64,000 bases of DNA from Peribacillus cavernae (GCF_003989135.1 NZ_RYZZ01000001.1:62001-126000), one strand, 5' to 3'; numbered from the stretch's first letter, positions 8,146 through 17,985 are shown. Notes: generated by a model from the sequence alone, not told the origin. Numbers and translations: made by a program.

Positions 8146-9389
8146 TTCGGCCCCGCAGGTACACCTCCCCAAAGTTCGAGCGCTTTTCGTAGTTCAGCGT
8201 TATCATTTGCACGGCTTGTAAGTTCCTCGCCTGCCAATACAGCATCAACCGCCTGCCTGAACGCCTTGCCGCCGCCTCTTGCCCCATCAGGATGGCCATG
8301 GACGCCGCCGCCTGCATTGATAATACTGTCTATACCGAAATCAGCGATTAAATTCGGAACCATTCCTGGATGGATCCCGGCTGAAGGAACAGGAAAAGCG
8401 GTTTTCCATTCACTTTCCTGCTTAGTCAGCTCGCATGCAATGCCCAATGCATCTGTCTTTGGAATCGCGACATTGCCATAAGGGGAAGGAAACAGCGAGT
8501 AGTCTGCTCCCGCATAACGGACAAGCTTACCGAGAAGCAATGCATTGGACAACCCGTAGAATGCTGAAGCAGTCAACCCGCCGCTGAATGCCGGGTGAGC
8601 CATAAGCGGAATCTTAATATCCTGATCTTCCCTCAGGCTCTGGAGTACATCAAGCCCATAGGAGAACACATTGAATAATAAAGCATCCGCCCCCGCTTCA
8701 ACCGCTCTCTTCGCTTTGTCGGCAAGCTTAAATGTCTTCCCGGTCAAATTGACTGCATAAAGCGTCCGATGCCCTGTTTCTTCATAAACCTCGCTTAAAA
8801 TTTTCTTGCCGTTTTGGATCCGCTCGTCAAAAGGCGTCAGGTCGCTATCGAACAAAATTTCATCGTCCTTTACCAGATCCACGCCTCCCAGCGCCTGTTC
8901 CCTGAGTTGTTCGCCTAGGTAGGAAATGTCACGGCCGATGACCCCTTTAAAAATGCTCATAACAAGCGGCCGATCGTACACATCCAGAATATCGCGGATG
9001 CCCTGGATTCCGTATCTTGGTCCCGGAAATGACTTTCTCAGCTCCCCTGTAAATTCAAGATCCAAAAGCTTAATTTCTCCGTCAAGCGAAAGTTTTCCGA
9101 AAGCCGTCGTTAAAATCGCAGGCAAATCTGCGGAAAAGTTTGCGGCCGGGTAAGCAATTTTGACAATCGATCTATATGTGGATGCTCCGAAATATGAATT
9201 GACATTTTCTAATTCTTCCAGTGCTTCGACCGAAAGTACACGCCCTTTATGCTTTTTCAGCTGCTCCCTTTGAAGCTCAGGCAAATCGGTCCAGGTACCT
9301 ATAGTCAAGCCTAAGGCAATGCCTTCCGCTTTTTTCTCATGGCTGCCTTTCGTATCATGCAGTAAATATGTAGCAATAGCCTCACTCAT
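8142..9389 (-). CDS. mtnW: 2,3-diketo-5-methylthiopentyl-1-phosphate enolase (RuBisCO-like)
   Basis: This 415-residue type IV RuBisCO-like protein enolises 2,3-diketo-5-methylthiopentyl-1-phosphate and does not fix CO2. The carbamylated-Lys/metal segment reads [10 protein letters not shown] (about residues 169-178), and phosphate-binding regions near HPAFSGG and [10 protein letters not shown] are visible. It is the first gene of mtnW-X-B-D, directly after a SAM-I riboswitch with terminator, so it should be expressed when SAM is low. TTAGGAGAG precedes the ATG. Confidence 0.96.
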   Translation of the reverse strand: MSEAIATYLLHDTKGSHEKKAEGIALGLTIGTWTDLPELQREQLKKHKGRVLSVEALEELENVNSYFGASTYRSIVKIAYPAANFSADLPAILTTAFGKLSLDGEIKLLDLEFTGELRKSFPGPRYGIQGIRDILDVYDRPLVMSIFKGVIGRDISYLGEQLREQALGGVDLVKDDEILFDSDLTPFDERIQNGKKILSEVYEETGHRTLYAVNLTGKTFKLADKAKRAVEAGADALLFNVFSYGLDVLQSLREDQDIKIPLMAHPAFSGGLTASAFYGLSNALLLGKLVRYAGADYSLFPSPYGNVAIPKTDALGIACELTKQESEWKTAFPVPSAGIHPGMVPNLIADFGIDSIINAGGGVHGHPDGARGGGKAFRQAVDAVLAGEELTSRANDNAELRKALELWGGVPAGPK

Positions 9390-9429
9390 TCGATTACATC
9401 TCTCCTAACTTTCCTCTCTGGGAAAAATA

Positions 9430-9611
9430 AAAAACCCCTTCATAAGAAGAGGCTTTGTGCCATCTTCTTATCTCTCAGCCTATTAAAGCTGCCAGAATTA
9501 GCACCGTGCTTTGCGGATTTTCTCCGGCGTTATCGCCCCATTTCACAATGGTATTACAGTCGGTTGCCGGGTTTCATCGGGCTAGATCCCTCCACCTGCT
9601 CACAATAAGAA
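9430..9611 (-). promoter_or_regulatory. SAM-I (S-box) riboswitch upstream of mtnW
   Basis: Read on the minus strand, the element has the S-box core: a GAGCAGGTGGAGGG start, CGATGAAACCCGGCAACC, GGTGCTAATTCTGGCAG and closing GAGATAAGAAG. The P1 arms are at about 9605-9611 and 9464-9470. An intrinsic terminator follows (about 9431-9457: CTTC loop GAAG and a T run). SAM binding should allow the terminator to form and reduce mtnWXBD expression. Confidence 0.95.
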
Positions 9612-9722
9612 AACGAATATGAATTTTTTCATAATTGAATATACATAACAAATCACTTTGGATTATGGCAGTAATTTTTCTTCCTGTCAATCCAAAAGTA
9701 TTTAAATGACATATATTTTTGA

Positions 9723-10895
9723 TCAGCTAAACATCTGGAGTGATTCAATCCGGCGGACAGCTTCTAAAAGACGTTCTTCTGTTGTAAGCAGGCCTGCGCG
9801 GACGTATCCTTCGCCAAATTCGCCAAAGCCTATCCCGGCGGCCACGGCTACATGGGCATGATTCAGGAGATAATCTGAAAATTCCTCGGACGTGTAGCCT
9901 TTAGGAACCTTCAGCCAGGCAAAAAATGAACCTGCGGGGGCTTTCACATCCCAGCCAATCGACTGTAACCCTTCTATGAATACATTTCTGCGTGATTCAT
10001 ATGTTTTTACTAACTTTTCAACAGACTCCTGTGAAGCTAATAACGCTTCTGCAGCGGCTTCCTGGACGGCCGGGAAAAGGCTGACATAAAGGTGATCCTG
10101 CAACAGCTCGATCGCTTCGATCACGCTCTCGTTTCCAATGGCGAATCCAACACGCCAGCCGGCCATATTGTATGTCTTTGACAAGGTATAGATTTCGATT
10201 CCCACCTCTTTGGCACCGTCAATCTGCAGGAAGCTTACCGATTTTTCTCCATCAAAACCAATTCCCCCATAGGCAAAATCATGCACGACACAAATCGACT
10301 CTTTCTTGGCCAGTTCTACTGTTTCCTCGAAGAATTCCTTTGTGGCAATTGCCCCAGTAGGATTATTCGGGTAATTCAAGAACAACAACTTTGCCTGTTC
10401 AAGGGCATTCCTGCTTAAGTCACGATAATCTGGCAAAAAGTCATTTTCCTCTTTCAATGGCATCCTTTCTATTTTCCCTTTAGCCAAAGCGACTCCTGAC
10501 AAATAGTCAGGATAACCCGGGTCAGGAACCAGCACAGTGTCTCCAGGATTCAACAAACATTGGGGAATCTCTACCAGGCCTGCTTTTCCGCCAAACAGAA
10601 TCGCTACCTCTTTGTTTGGGTCCAGTTCCACACCAAATTCCCTTTTGTAATATTCACAGGCTGCTTCTTTCAGGTCCGAAATCCCTCTAAAGGGTGAATA
10701 CCTATGATTTATCGGGTTTTCTGCTGCTGTCTGCAGCTTTTTGACAATATGGTCAGGTGTCGGCAGATCAGGATTTCCCTGGCCGAGGTTAATGACGTCA
10801 TGTCCTTGAGCAGCGATTGCAGCCACTTTGGAAACTAACGAGGCGAAAAATTGTGTTGGAAGTGTATGTAATAAATCGGATTTCTTGAATTGCAC
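9723..10895 (-). CDS. mtnE: PLP aminotransferase of methionine salvage
   Basis: This class I/II aminotransferase (about 390 residues) is inferred to convert 2-keto-4-methylthiobutyrate to methionine, the last salvage step. The PLP Lys lies in LSKTYNMAGWRVGF (about residue 230). Other family features are NYPNNPTGA and the Arg in the C-terminal EGYVRAGLL. I chose the GTG at 10895 (AAGGTGG seven bases upstream); the frame is open to 10937. It lies upstream of the mtnW riboswitch on the same strand, like the B. subtilis order. No S-box is visible before this gene. Confidence 0.88.
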   Translation of the reverse strand: MQFKKSDLLHTLPTQFFASLVSKVAAIAAQGHDVINLGQGNPDLPTPDHIVKKLQTAAENPINHRYSPFRGISDLKEAACEYYKREFGVELDPNKEVAILFGGKAGLVEIPQCLLNPGDTVLVPDPGYPDYLSGVALAKGKIERMPLKEENDFLPDYRDLSRNALEQAKLLFLNYPNNPTGAIATKEFFEETVELAKKESICVVHDFAYGGIGFDGEKSVSFLQIDGAKEVGIEIYTLSKTYNMAGWRVGFAIGNESVIEAIELLQDHLYVSLFPAVQEAAAEALLASQESVEKLVKTYESRRNVFIEGLQSIGWDVKAPAGSFFAWLKVPKGYTSEEFSDYLLNHAHVAVAAGIGFGEFGEGYVRAGLLTTEERLLEAVRRIESLQMFS

Positions 10896-11377
10896 CGTAT
10901 GCCCACCTTCTCTGAAATGTCTTGAAATATTAATCACAAATGATATATCTTTAGTTTAATGATGTAAAGGAAAGTTTTCAAGAGACTGTTTAGGGCCAAG
11001 ATTCACTGTGAATTCCCGGGAAGTTTGGTTGAATGTTTCGTTAAATTAATTTCAGTTTGGTTGATTTCATCGTTGTTTCATTGAATTATTTTTTAGGACC
11101 TTTTATTGGTTGAATTAATCTCTAATTGATTCCCCGTTTTAAGAGCGATTACCCAAATTTATGAGCTTTTAGCCAAATATAAGCGGTGGTCGTCTTTCCC
11201 AAGAAAGACGGCATGTAATTCCGGTGATTTTACATTTTTTTATTGACAAAGGATTTTTAATATTGGTATTATTTTTATCAAGAATGAACAACTGAATCTA
11301 TCATGAAATGCAAGTTGGCTATGCAAATATACGTTGCCGTGTTCTGCTAACTAACCGATACTTGCATTTACATACTA
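10896..11377. other. Long intergenic region between mtnE and the mtnK leader
   Basis: No gene is visible. The region is rich in T and G with loosely repeated TTGGTTGAATT-like words at about 11020-11125. It must hold the mtnE promoter on the minus strand, though I cannot point to a convincing one. On the plus strand it ends with the mtnK promoter (11243-11272) and an inverted repeat (11306-11315 with 11360-11369) ahead of the SAM riboswitch. Confidence 0.5.
11243..11272 (+). promoter_or_regulatory. SigA-type promoter for mtnK-mtnA
   Basis: TTGACA at 11243-11248, an 18-base spacer, and TATTAT at 11267-11272. The predicted start site is about 100 bases before the riboswitch P1 stem, giving a leader of about 530 bases to mtnK. 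Confidence 0.75.
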
Positions 11378-11575
11378 CTCTTATCAAGAGCAGGCTGAGG
11401 GACAAGGCCCGATGAAGCCCAGCAACCGACCGTAATACCATTGTGAAATGGGGCGAAAAATTCGCCTGAACGCTGTAAGGCACGGTGCTAATTCCACAGA
11501 AAGGGAACTTTCTGGCAGATAAGAGGTGCGAAGCTGCATCTTCAAGCCTCTTTCGTTGCGAAAGAGGCTTTTTTC
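11378..11575 (+). promoter_or_regulatory. SAM-I (S-box) riboswitch upstream of mtnK
   Basis: The P1 arms CTCTTATC (11378-11385) and GATAAGAG (11518-11525) enclose the S-box core with GAGCAGGCTGAGGG, CCCGATGAAGCCC, CAGCAACCG and GCACGGTGCTAATTCC. A 12-bp terminator stem (11544-11555 with 11559-11570) and a T run follow. SAM should cause premature termination and lower mtnKA expression. Confidence 0.96.
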
Positions 11576-11811
11576 GTTCCATTCGAAGTCGAAAATTTTA
11601 TGTTGCTAAACTCAGCTTTGGCTGCTTACCTTTTGATTTTTGCTGATTTCGGAATTTAGTTGCTGAATTTTTGATTTTGTGGTTAATTTTTGGATTTGGT
11701 TTCTAAACCTATGATTTTGTTGGAATTTCCGCGTTTAGTTGCTAAATTTTTAACTTGATTGTTATTTTTATATTTTTATAGTGAAAAAGATTATTATATG
11801 GAGGAAAAACG
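11576..11811 (+). other. T-rich untranslated leader of mtnK
   Basis: No gene is visible. The segment contains three copies of GTTGCT(A/G)AA (11602-11610, 11659-11667, 11738-11746) in a T/G-rich background. The unusual length after the riboswitch terminator is unexplained. Confidence 0.45.
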
Positions 11812-13014
11812 ATGAATCAACAACCTCAATCAGCATACGAACCATTGTCCGAAGGTTCGGCGATCCTACTTACAAAAAAGCTTGGACTATTCAATGAGAC
11901 AGCTTCACTTGAGTGCAGGGAAATCGGCGATGGCAACTTGAATTATGTTTTTCACATAACAGATAGCAATTCTCGGAAAGGAATTATCATCAAACAAGCA
12001 CTTCCTTTTGCCAAGGTCATTGGCGAAGCTTGGCCGCTGACATTGAAAAGGGCAGTGATTGAAGCAAATGCCCTTAAATTGTTCGGGAAGCTTTGCCCGG
12101 AATATGTTCCTGAAGTCTATTACGCCGATGAAGAACTCGCAATCACGGTTATGGAAGACCTGTCCCATTTAACGATAACACGAACCGGGTTTATTGAAGG
12201 AGAATCGTATCCGCTTCTTTCCAGGCATATTGGCGAATATATGGCAAAAACGTTATTCCACACCTCGGATTTTGCGATTGAGCACGGCAGGAAGAAGGAA
12301 TTGGCAGTTCAATTCTCCAATCCGGAATTATGCAAAATCACGGAAAGCTTTGTTTTTACCGATCCTTTTTTTGATGTGGAATCGAATGACTTTGAAGAAG
12401 AGTTGAAAGCGGAAGTTGTTTTGCTCTGGAACGATTCAGAATTGCAGCTTGAAGCAGCAAAACTAAAGAAAAGCTTCATTACCGAGCAAGAGGCGCTTCT
12501 GCATGGCGACCTTCATACCGGAAGCATTTTTGCATGTGAGACAGAGACAAAGGTCATTGATCCGGAATTTGCGTTTTATGGTCCGATCGGCTTCGATGTC
12601 GGCCAGTTTTTTGCCAATCTGCTCTTTCAGGCTATCACACGCAAAGGAAAAGACAGGGAACTCATGTTCAAACATGTCGAAGTGACGTGGGACGTTTTTA
12701 CGGAAACTTTTAGAACGCTTTGGGAAAACGAAGGAATGGAAGCATTCTGCAAAACAAAAGGGTATTTGGATTATATTCTTCAGAAAATCCTTGAAGATGC
12801 GTTCGGGTTTGCCGGCTGTGAACTGATCCGCAGAACGATTGGCCTCTCGCATGTGAAGGATCTTGATGGCATTGAGAATACTGCTGAACGCATTGCTGCC
12901 AAAAAAGCGGCTCTCCAGGCAGGGAAAATCTTAATCAAACAGCGCAAAAACAAGACGGATATCTCCTTTATTATCAATACAGTTAAGAAGCCAGCATTAA
13001 CAGTGAATTATTAA
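11812..13014 (+). CDS. mtnK: S-methyl-5-thioribose kinase
   Basis: MtnK phosphorylates 5-methylthioribose with ATP to give 5-methylthioribose-1-phosphate, the entry to methionine salvage. The 400-residue protein has the aminoglycoside-phosphotransferase/protein-kinase-like fold. The catalytic loop is LLHGDLHTGSIFA (Asp near residue 233) and the metal-binding IDPEFAFYGPIGFDVG (about 246-262). GGAGG precedes the ATG by seven bases. It is co-transcribed with mtnA, 27 bases downstream, under the SAM-I riboswitch. Confidence 0.97.
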   Translation: MNQQPQSAYEPLSEGSAILLTKKLGLFNETASLECREIGDGNLNYVFHITDSNSRKGIIIKQALPFAKVIGEAWPLTLKRAVIEANALKLFGKLCPEYVPEVYYADEELAITVMEDLSHLTITRTGFIEGESYPLLSRHIGEYMAKTLFHTSDFAIEHGRKKELAVQFSNPELCKITESFVFTDPFFDVESNDFEEELKAEVVLLWNDSELQLEAAKLKKSFITEQEALLHGDLHTGSIFACETETKVIDPEFAFYGPIGFDVGQFFANLLFQAITRKGKDRELMFKHVEVTWDVFTETFRTLWENEGMEAFCKTKGYLDYILQKILEDAFGFAGCELIRRTIGLSHVKDLDGIENTAERIAAKKAALQAGKILIKQRKNKTDISFIINTVKKPALTVNY

Positions 13015-13041
13015 TCGATTTTTTTCAGAAGGAGTATTGCC

Positions 13042-14088
13042 ATGCAGAAAATACTGAACATCCCATATTCCGTCCAATGGAACGATACACATATTACCAT
13101 ATTGAATCAGCAGGCGCTGCCGCATCATACGGAATTTATCGATCTGCATACGCCCGGCGATGTATTTCAGGCAATCGTCAGCCTCCAGGTCCGCGGCGCA
13201 CCGGCAATCGGGATTACTGCAGCGTTCGGAGCGGCTCTATCAGCGATAAATGCAAAGGAAGAAGAGCTTGCGGCATTTAAAAAGAAAGTCGAGGAAGATA
13301 TTCAGCATTTAGCTTCCTCCAGGCCTACAGCGGTGAACCTGTTTTGGGCTCTGAGAAGAATGGGCAGCGTCCTAGCCAAAGCGAAGACGGTGAACGGTGC
13401 AAAAACGGCTCTTGTCCATGAGGCTATTTCCATCTTTACAGAAGATGAGGCTGTTGGCCGCACAATTGGGGAACACGCATTATCCTTATTCAATACCGGA
13501 GACTCCATCATGACGATTTGTAACGCAGGAAGCATCGCGACCGCCCGCTATGGAACGGCCCTCGCCCCGTTCCATCTTGCCAGGGAAAAAGAGATCTCCT
13601 TAAAGGTGTATGCTTGTGAGACCCGCCCCGTCTTGCAGGGTGCACGCCTGACAGCCTGGGAGCTCATGCAATCAGGGGTGGACGTAACGTTGATTACGGA
13701 TAATATGGCTGCACATACGATTCACGCAAAGGGGGTCCAGGCGATTATTGTCGGTGCTGACAGGATTGCCGCGAACGGCGATACAGCCAACAAAATTGGT
13801 ACATTGGGACTGGCTATTCTCGCCAATCATTTTGGGATCCCTTTTTATGTTGCGGCTCCTTCCAGTACTTTCGATTTATCGTTACCTGATGGGACTACAA
13901 TTCCAATCGAAGAACGTAATCCGGAAGAGATCACCCATATCCAGAATATCAGGGTGGCACCCAAGGATGTTGCTGTGTTCAATCCCGCTTTTGATGTGAC
14001 GTCTGCTGAATTAATCACGGCTATCATCACTGATAAAGGAATCATCTCTCCTGATTATAAGGAAAATATTGCGGCAGCGATCAGATAA
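13042..14088 (+). CDS. mtnA: Methylthioribose-1-phosphate isomerase
   Basis: MtnA isomerises 5-methylthioribose-1-phosphate to 5-methylthioribulose-1-phosphate, the substrate of MtnB. The 348-residue protein belongs to the eIF2B-alpha-like family. Visible motifs are VRGAPAIGI (about residue 50), [17 protein letters not shown] with the catalytic Cys (about residue 160) and [17 protein letters not shown] with the catalytic Asp (about residue 240). AGAAGGAG precedes the ATG. It is the second gene of mtnKA and ends at a bidirectional terminator. Confidence 0.97.
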   Translation: MQKILNIPYSVQWNDTHITILNQQALPHHTEFIDLHTPGDVFQAIVSLQVRGAPAIGITAAFGAALSAINAKEEELAAFKKKVEEDIQHLASSRPTAVNLFWALRRMGSVLAKAKTVNGAKTALVHEAISIFTEDEAVGRTIGEHALSLFNTGDSIMTICNAGSIATARYGTALAPFHLAREKEISLKVYACETRPVLQGARLTAWELMQSGVDVTLITDNMAAHTIHAKGVQAIIVGADRIAANGDTANKIGTLGLAILANHFGIPFYVAAPSSTFDLSLPDGTTIPIEERNPEEITHIQNIRVAPKDVAVFNPAFDVTSAELITAIITDKGIISPDYKENIAAAIR

Positions 14089-14095
14089 AATGACG

Positions 14096-14122
14096 AAGGC
14101 CATTTCATAGCGAAATGGCCTT
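14096..14122. terminator. Bidirectional terminator between mtnA and LCP gene
   Basis: An 11-bp perfect stem (14096-14106 with 14112-14122) with a five-base loop between convergent genes. Confidence 0.8.
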
Positions 14123-14126
14123 CCAA

Positions 14127-15041
14127 CTATTTTTCGAAAAAATCCTTTAACTCTGTTTGGTTACGTTTCATATCTAATAATAAAACGGATCCTGAATGGG
14201 GATATATCTGATCAGTGAAACTTCCCTCAACTGGTATTCGCAACGTGTTCACTTCTTCAATTGGGTTAAAAAGTAGGGACGAGCCATATTCGAGATAATC
14301 CTTCATTTTCATATCTGAATCAGTCAATGCCATCGCTTCATTAAGTAAATGGGGCATCGATACGATCCCTTCAACAGATGAAAACCGTTCCGTCATGTTG
14401 TCTTTTAATTGGATAAGCACCTCCTGCTGCCGCTGTACCCGGCCAAAGTCACTTTCACCATCATGGCGAAAACGGACGTATTTCAGGATTTCCTCTCCAT
14501 GGAGAATATTCTCCCCCTTACTTGCTTCAATGCTCATATCTTGAATCATTTCAGGTTTCACGTCTACCTTTATGCCTTCCGGGGCTAGCAGATCGACTAG
14601 CTTTTCAAATCCTTTAAAATCGATCGTAACTACATGATCCACCTTAATATGAAAGTTATGATAAATCGTCTTTTTCAAAAGCTCGCTTCCGCCAAGATAA
14701 TAGGCGGTATTGATTTTATTGGAGCCAAGCTTATATCCGGGGATTTTTACATAACTATCCCTCATGATCGAGGCGAGCTTGACTTTCTGTAGATGCGGAT
14801 CATACTGGGCTAACAGGATCGCATCCGACCTGGAAGAAGGCTCTCCCCTCGAATCCACGCCAGTCAGTAAGAAAGTTTCGCTACTGCTCGTAACATCATC
14901 ATGTGCTGACTCAGTAGCATGATTTTTCTGATTTTGTTTAGCTGCAGAGTCAAGCGGATTTGTTTTGCTGTCATGCGGCACTCCCATACAGCCGGAAAGA
15001 AGAAGCATCAAACATAAGAGTGCAAGTACGCGTTGTCTCAT
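14127..15041 (-). CDS. LCP (LytR-CpsA-Psr) family lipoprotein
   Basis: The protein (about 304 residues) has the LCP domain: SRSDAILLAQYD, RDSYVKIPGYKLGSNKINTA and the signature RFRHDGESDFGRVQRQQ. LCP enzymes transfer teichoic acid or other polymers from polyprenyl carriers to peptidoglycan at the outer face of the membrane. Most are anchored by an N-terminal membrane helix; this one instead shows a lipobox, LLLSGC, so it should be lipid-anchored. I chose the ATG at 15041 (AGAGGTG six bases upstream). It stands alone between mtnA and ctpB. The family is sure; the substrate polymer is unknown. Confidence 0.9.
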   Translation of the reverse strand: MRQRVLALLCLMLLLSGCMGVPHDSKTNPLDSAAKQNQKNHATESAHDDVTSSSETFLLTGVDSRGEPSSRSDAILLAQYDPHLQKVKLASIMRDSYVKIPGYKLGSNKINTAYYLGGSELLKKTIYHNFHIKVDHVVTIDFKGFEKLVDLLAPEGIKVDVKPEMIQDMSIEASKGENILHGEEILKYVRFRHDGESDFGRVQRQQEVLIQLKDNMTERFSSVEGIVSMPHLLNEAMALTDSDMKMKDYLEYGSSLLFNPIEEVNTLRIPVEGSFTDQIYPHSGSVLLLDMKRNQTELKDFFEK

Positions 15042-15193
15042 CACGTTCACCTCTGTTGGGAAAAGTAACCATAGCATCCCCCAACCATTGGCAGAATATA
15101 CAGCCCGAGTAAATAAGGAAAGGAAGAACTACATATTGATCTACCATTACGGATGCAATCAAAATGCTAGATGTAGGGAATATTTCTCCTCAG

Positions 15194-15222
15194 AAAAAGG
15201 CCACCTCTTTAAGATGGCCTTT
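15194..15222 (-). terminator. Terminator after ctpB
   Basis: AAAGGCCA at 15196-15203 pairs with TGGCCTTT at 15215-15222, with a T run beyond it on the minus strand. The stop codon of ctpB lies just upstream. Confidence 0.75.
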
Positions 15223-15227
15223 CCAGC

Positions 15228-16697
15228 TTATTTCACTTCATTCTTTAAAACTTCTACTGCTTTCTTCATTTGTGTATCATTTTTAAGGATCTTTTCGCGT
15301 AATGTACCCATCAATTTTATGGTTGTTTCGCCCTTTATTGTACCGGTGACTTCAAGCTTATTGTCTTCCTGGAACTTTTGCACCGCTGACTTAGTCTTTT
15401 GATCATAGAAACTGTCAGTATTGCCCGGATTGTATCCGGCTGCTTTCAGCATTTCTTCGGCTGCTTTAACTTCAGCAGAAGAGGTGGATACTTTCAGCTC
15501 TTTATCCGGAGAGATATAAGGCAAATTCGCATAAGCCGGTAATGAAACGCCAATATCGGGCTTTATTCCTTTTTTATGAATCCAATTGCCTTTCGGCGTC
15601 AGCCATTTGGCTGCCGTGTATTTAAAGTTGGATCCGTCTTTGAAATCCTGTGCTGTCTGGACTGTGCCTTTACCAAATGACTTTTCGCCGATAAGCTGAA
15701 CATCTGCGGCTTCACTGACGGCAGCAGCAACAATCTCCGATGCACTTGCGCTGCCTTTATCAATCAGGACGACAAGCGGCGCTTTGAATTCACCATTGTT
15801 TTCTGATTTAAAGGTTTCTTTCTTGCCTGTCCGGTCCTCCACCTGCAGGATTACTTCTCCCTTTGGAACAAACATGCTGGCAATCTTTGTCGCCTGGTCA
15901 AGCAGTCCGCCGGGATTGCCGCGCAAATCAAGAACAAGGCCTTTCATGCCTTCTTGCTTCATTTTCTCTAAGGCAGTACGAAGCTCTTTCTCGGTGTTCT
16001 CGGAGAAACTTGTTACCTGGACTTTAGCGATGCCGTCCGGAAGCATTTCGGCATAAACGGTTTCAATTGGGATCGTATCGCGCACAATGGTAACTTTAAT
16101 TGGGTCAGATCCACTTCCGCGGGAAATCATTAAATCCACTTTCGTTCCTTTTTTTCCACGGATATGTGTGACAGCCTCTGTTGAGCTCATCCCCTGGAGG
16201 CTTTTCCCATTAACGCTTAAAATAATATCATTAGGCTTTATTCCTGCTTTCTCAGAAGGAGACCCTTTGATCGGAGAGACGATCATGATCTTTGAGTCCT
16301 GTTCCTGTATTTCTGCGCCTATCCCTTCAAAGGAGGATGATATGCTTTGATGGAAGTTTCCCGCTTCCTTTTCAGTCATATAGTCTGAATACGGGTCGTC
16401 GAGTGATTGCACCATGCCGTTTATGGCCCCATTTAAGAGCGTGCTGTCTTCAACATCTTTATAATATTGTTTTTTTAACGTGTCATATGTTGAATATAAT
16501 TTACTGAATTCCTCACGCTGATTTCCGACATTTGGGGCGATAGACTGAACCTTTTCGTTGCCGAAAGTCAGGGCAATGGTTGTAATTCCTGCTGTTAAAA
16601 AGATTAGCAAAAAAATACCCATGATAAACGGGAATTTTTTTATCTTTATGAATTTAGAAGCATCGTTTGGCTCCTGCTGCTTATTATCCTCTTCCAC
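15228..16697 (-). CDS. ctpB: Carboxy-terminal processing protease, S41 family
   Basis: The 489-residue protein has an N-terminal cytoplasmic stretch, one membrane helix (about residues 24-46), a PDZ domain (about 95-180; GIGAEIQEQ, GIKPNDIILSVNGK), the S41 protease core and a C-terminal peptidoglycan-binding (PGB1) domain (about 405-470). The catalytic Ser is in DKGSASASE and the Lys in KSFGKGTVQ. In B. subtilis CtpB cleaves SpoIVFA and SpoIVB-pathway proteins during SigK activation. This protein could be CtpB or its paralogue CtpA. The start is GTG with GTGGTG upstream. Confidence 0.9.
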   Translation of the reverse strand: MEEDNKQQEPNDASKFIKIKKFPFIMGIFLLIFLTAGITTIALTFGNEKVQSIAPNVGNQREEFSKLYSTYDTLKKQYYKDVEDSTLLNGAINGMVQSLDDPYSDYMTEKEAGNFHQSISSSFEGIGAEIQEQDSKIMIVSPIKGSPSEKAGIKPNDIILSVNGKSLQGMSSTEAVTHIRGKKGTKVDLMISRGSGSDPIKVTIVRDTIPIETVYAEMLPDGIAKVQVTSFSENTEKELRTALEKMKQEGMKGLVLDLRGNPGGLLDQATKIASMFVPKGEVILQVEDRTGKKETFKSENNGEFKAPLVVLIDKGSASASEIVAAAVSEAADVQLIGEKSFGKGTVQTAQDFKDGSNFKYTAAKWLTPKGNWIHKKGIKPDIGVSLPAYANLPYISPDKELKVSTSSAEVKAAEEMLKAAGYNPGNTDSFYDQKTKSAVQKFQEDNKLEVTGTIKGETTIKLMGTLREKILKNDTQMKKAVEVLKNEVK

Positions 16698-16806
16698 TAC
16701 CGTTTCACCACTTTCACTGCACTGTTATATGCTAAGCTTTTGGATTATAGACTCTTTTTCAGGATGGCTGAACACCATTTACCGATCACTAAATTTCAGT
16801 AACGGA

Positions 16807-17511
16807 TCATTCCTGGATGGCCGCTTCTAGTGCAACTTCGATCATTTCATTGAATGTCGTTTGCCTCTCCTCAGCGGTAGTTTCCTCTCCCGTCAGGATG
16901 TGGTCGCTGACAGTTAGCACGGATAGGGCTTGACGGCCGAATTTAGCCGCAAGTGTATACAAAGCTGCGGTTTCCATTTCAATAGCAAGGATTTGGTACT
17001 TTGCCCACTTTTCCAGCTCGCTGTTATCATTGTAAAATTGGTCTGCTGTAAACACATTGCCTACTTTTAGCTGAAGGCCTTTTTTAATGCCTGCTTCATA
17101 TGCTTTTCTAAGCAATTCGAAATCTGCCGTTGGGGCATAATCGACTCCGCCGAATGTCAGGCGGTTCATTTGTGAATCGGTTGACGCACTCATAGCGAGG
17201 ATGACGTCCCTTACGTTCACATCTTTTTGGATGGCTCCTGCAGTCCCTACGCGAATTAGCTTTTGGACGTTGTAACTTTGCATAAGTTCGTTCATATAAA
17301 TGGAAATGGAGGGTACACCCATTCCGGTTCCCTGTACCGAAATCCGTTTTCCTTTATATGTGCCTGTATAGCCGAACATGTTGCGAACTTCATTATATAG
17401 CTTGGCATCCTCTAAAAAAGTCTCGGCAATATATTTGGCACGAAGCGGGTCGCCGGGAAGCAGCACCGTTTCTGCTATTTCATTTTCATTTGCTCCAATA
17501 TGTACACTCAT
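16807..17511 (-). CDS. deoD: Purine-nucleoside phosphorylase (DeoD type)
   Basis: This protein (about 234 residues) phosphorolyses purine (deoxy)nucleosides to base and pentose-1-phosphate. It has the PNP/UDP family layout: [14 protein letters not shown] near the start (phosphate binding), [12 protein letters not shown], and [15 protein letters not shown] with the catalytic region SDHILTGEE near the C-terminus. I chose ATG 17511, seven bases after AGGAGG; a TTG lies two codons upstream. It is monocistronic here, just below ctpB. Confidence 0.95.
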   Translation of the reverse strand: MSVHIGANENEIAETVLLPGDPLRAKYIAETFLEDAKLYNEVRNMFGYTGTYKGKRISVQGTGMGVPSISIYMNELMQSYNVQKLIRVGTAGAIQKDVNVRDVILAMSASTDSQMNRLTFGGVDYAPTADFELLRKAYEAGIKKGLQLKVGNVFTADQFYNDNSELEKWAKYQILAIEMETAALYTLAAKFGRQALSVLTVSDHILTGEETTAEERQTTFNEMIEVALEAAIQE

Positions 17512-17711
17512 TTGCAAGCCTCCTCTTAACTCAGGGCATTTCGCATCAAGCGATATTCTTTACAACTATATCATAATGTCCCCACGAATGGAAAAAGGAA
17601 CCCTATTAACACGATAGTTTCCTGCTTAATTTTCGGCGATTAGCCCTAAAATATAAAAAGGGACGGAAATCCCTAAAAATTCACTTATTACACTTCTTTA
17701 CGGAGGTTAAC

Positions 17712-17831
17712 ATGGGAAAAAAACATCGGAATCGCTTAAGCCCTAAAAGGAATAATCATATCCCTGCAGAGGCCATAATCGCTGAGCATGAAGCACACAG
17801 AAAAGAGAACTCAGCCAAAGAAAGAAAGTAA
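17712..17831 (+). CDS. Small basic conserved-looking protein, 39 aa
   Basis: A short ORF with a very good ribosome binding site (CGGAGG six bases before ATG) encodes 39 residues beginning MGKKHRNRLSPKRNNHIPAE and ending in a charged helix. It has no membrane segment. Strong SD spacing and gene-like composition support it as real. I do not recognise a function; many Bacillus peptides of this kind are spore-related or unknown. It ends just before a copy of the dispersed repeat at 17835. Confidence 0.6.
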   Translation: MGKKHRNRLSPKRNNHIPAEAIIAEHEAHRKENSAKERK

Positions 17832-17834
17832 TAA

Positions 17835-17948
17835 GAAAAGCGCAAGCGTCTTGTAAAAATGAACGTCGACTAATATTCGCCACGTCCTTATGTCTTCGGC
17901 AGCACCAGCACGTCCTGTCCGTCGGGCTAGGCTGCTTGTACTAGACAT
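17835..17948. repeat. Dispersed hairpin repeat, copy R1
   Basis: It starts GAAAAGCGCAAGCGTC and ends GGGCTAGGCTGCTTGTACTAGACA, like the copies near 48.4 and 53.6 kb. The inside has two modules with the conserved word CACGTCCT. It is more diverged than the other full copies and lies between the small ORF at 17712 and the ppaC terminator. Confidence 0.75.
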
Positions 17949-17985
17949 CGATACACATTGAAAAAGTAATACTTTCTTACCGTTT

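Noticed and set aside
11319-11582. Open frame of 87 codons on the minus strand
   Set aside because: It is antisense to the SAM-I riboswitch and has no ribosome binding site.
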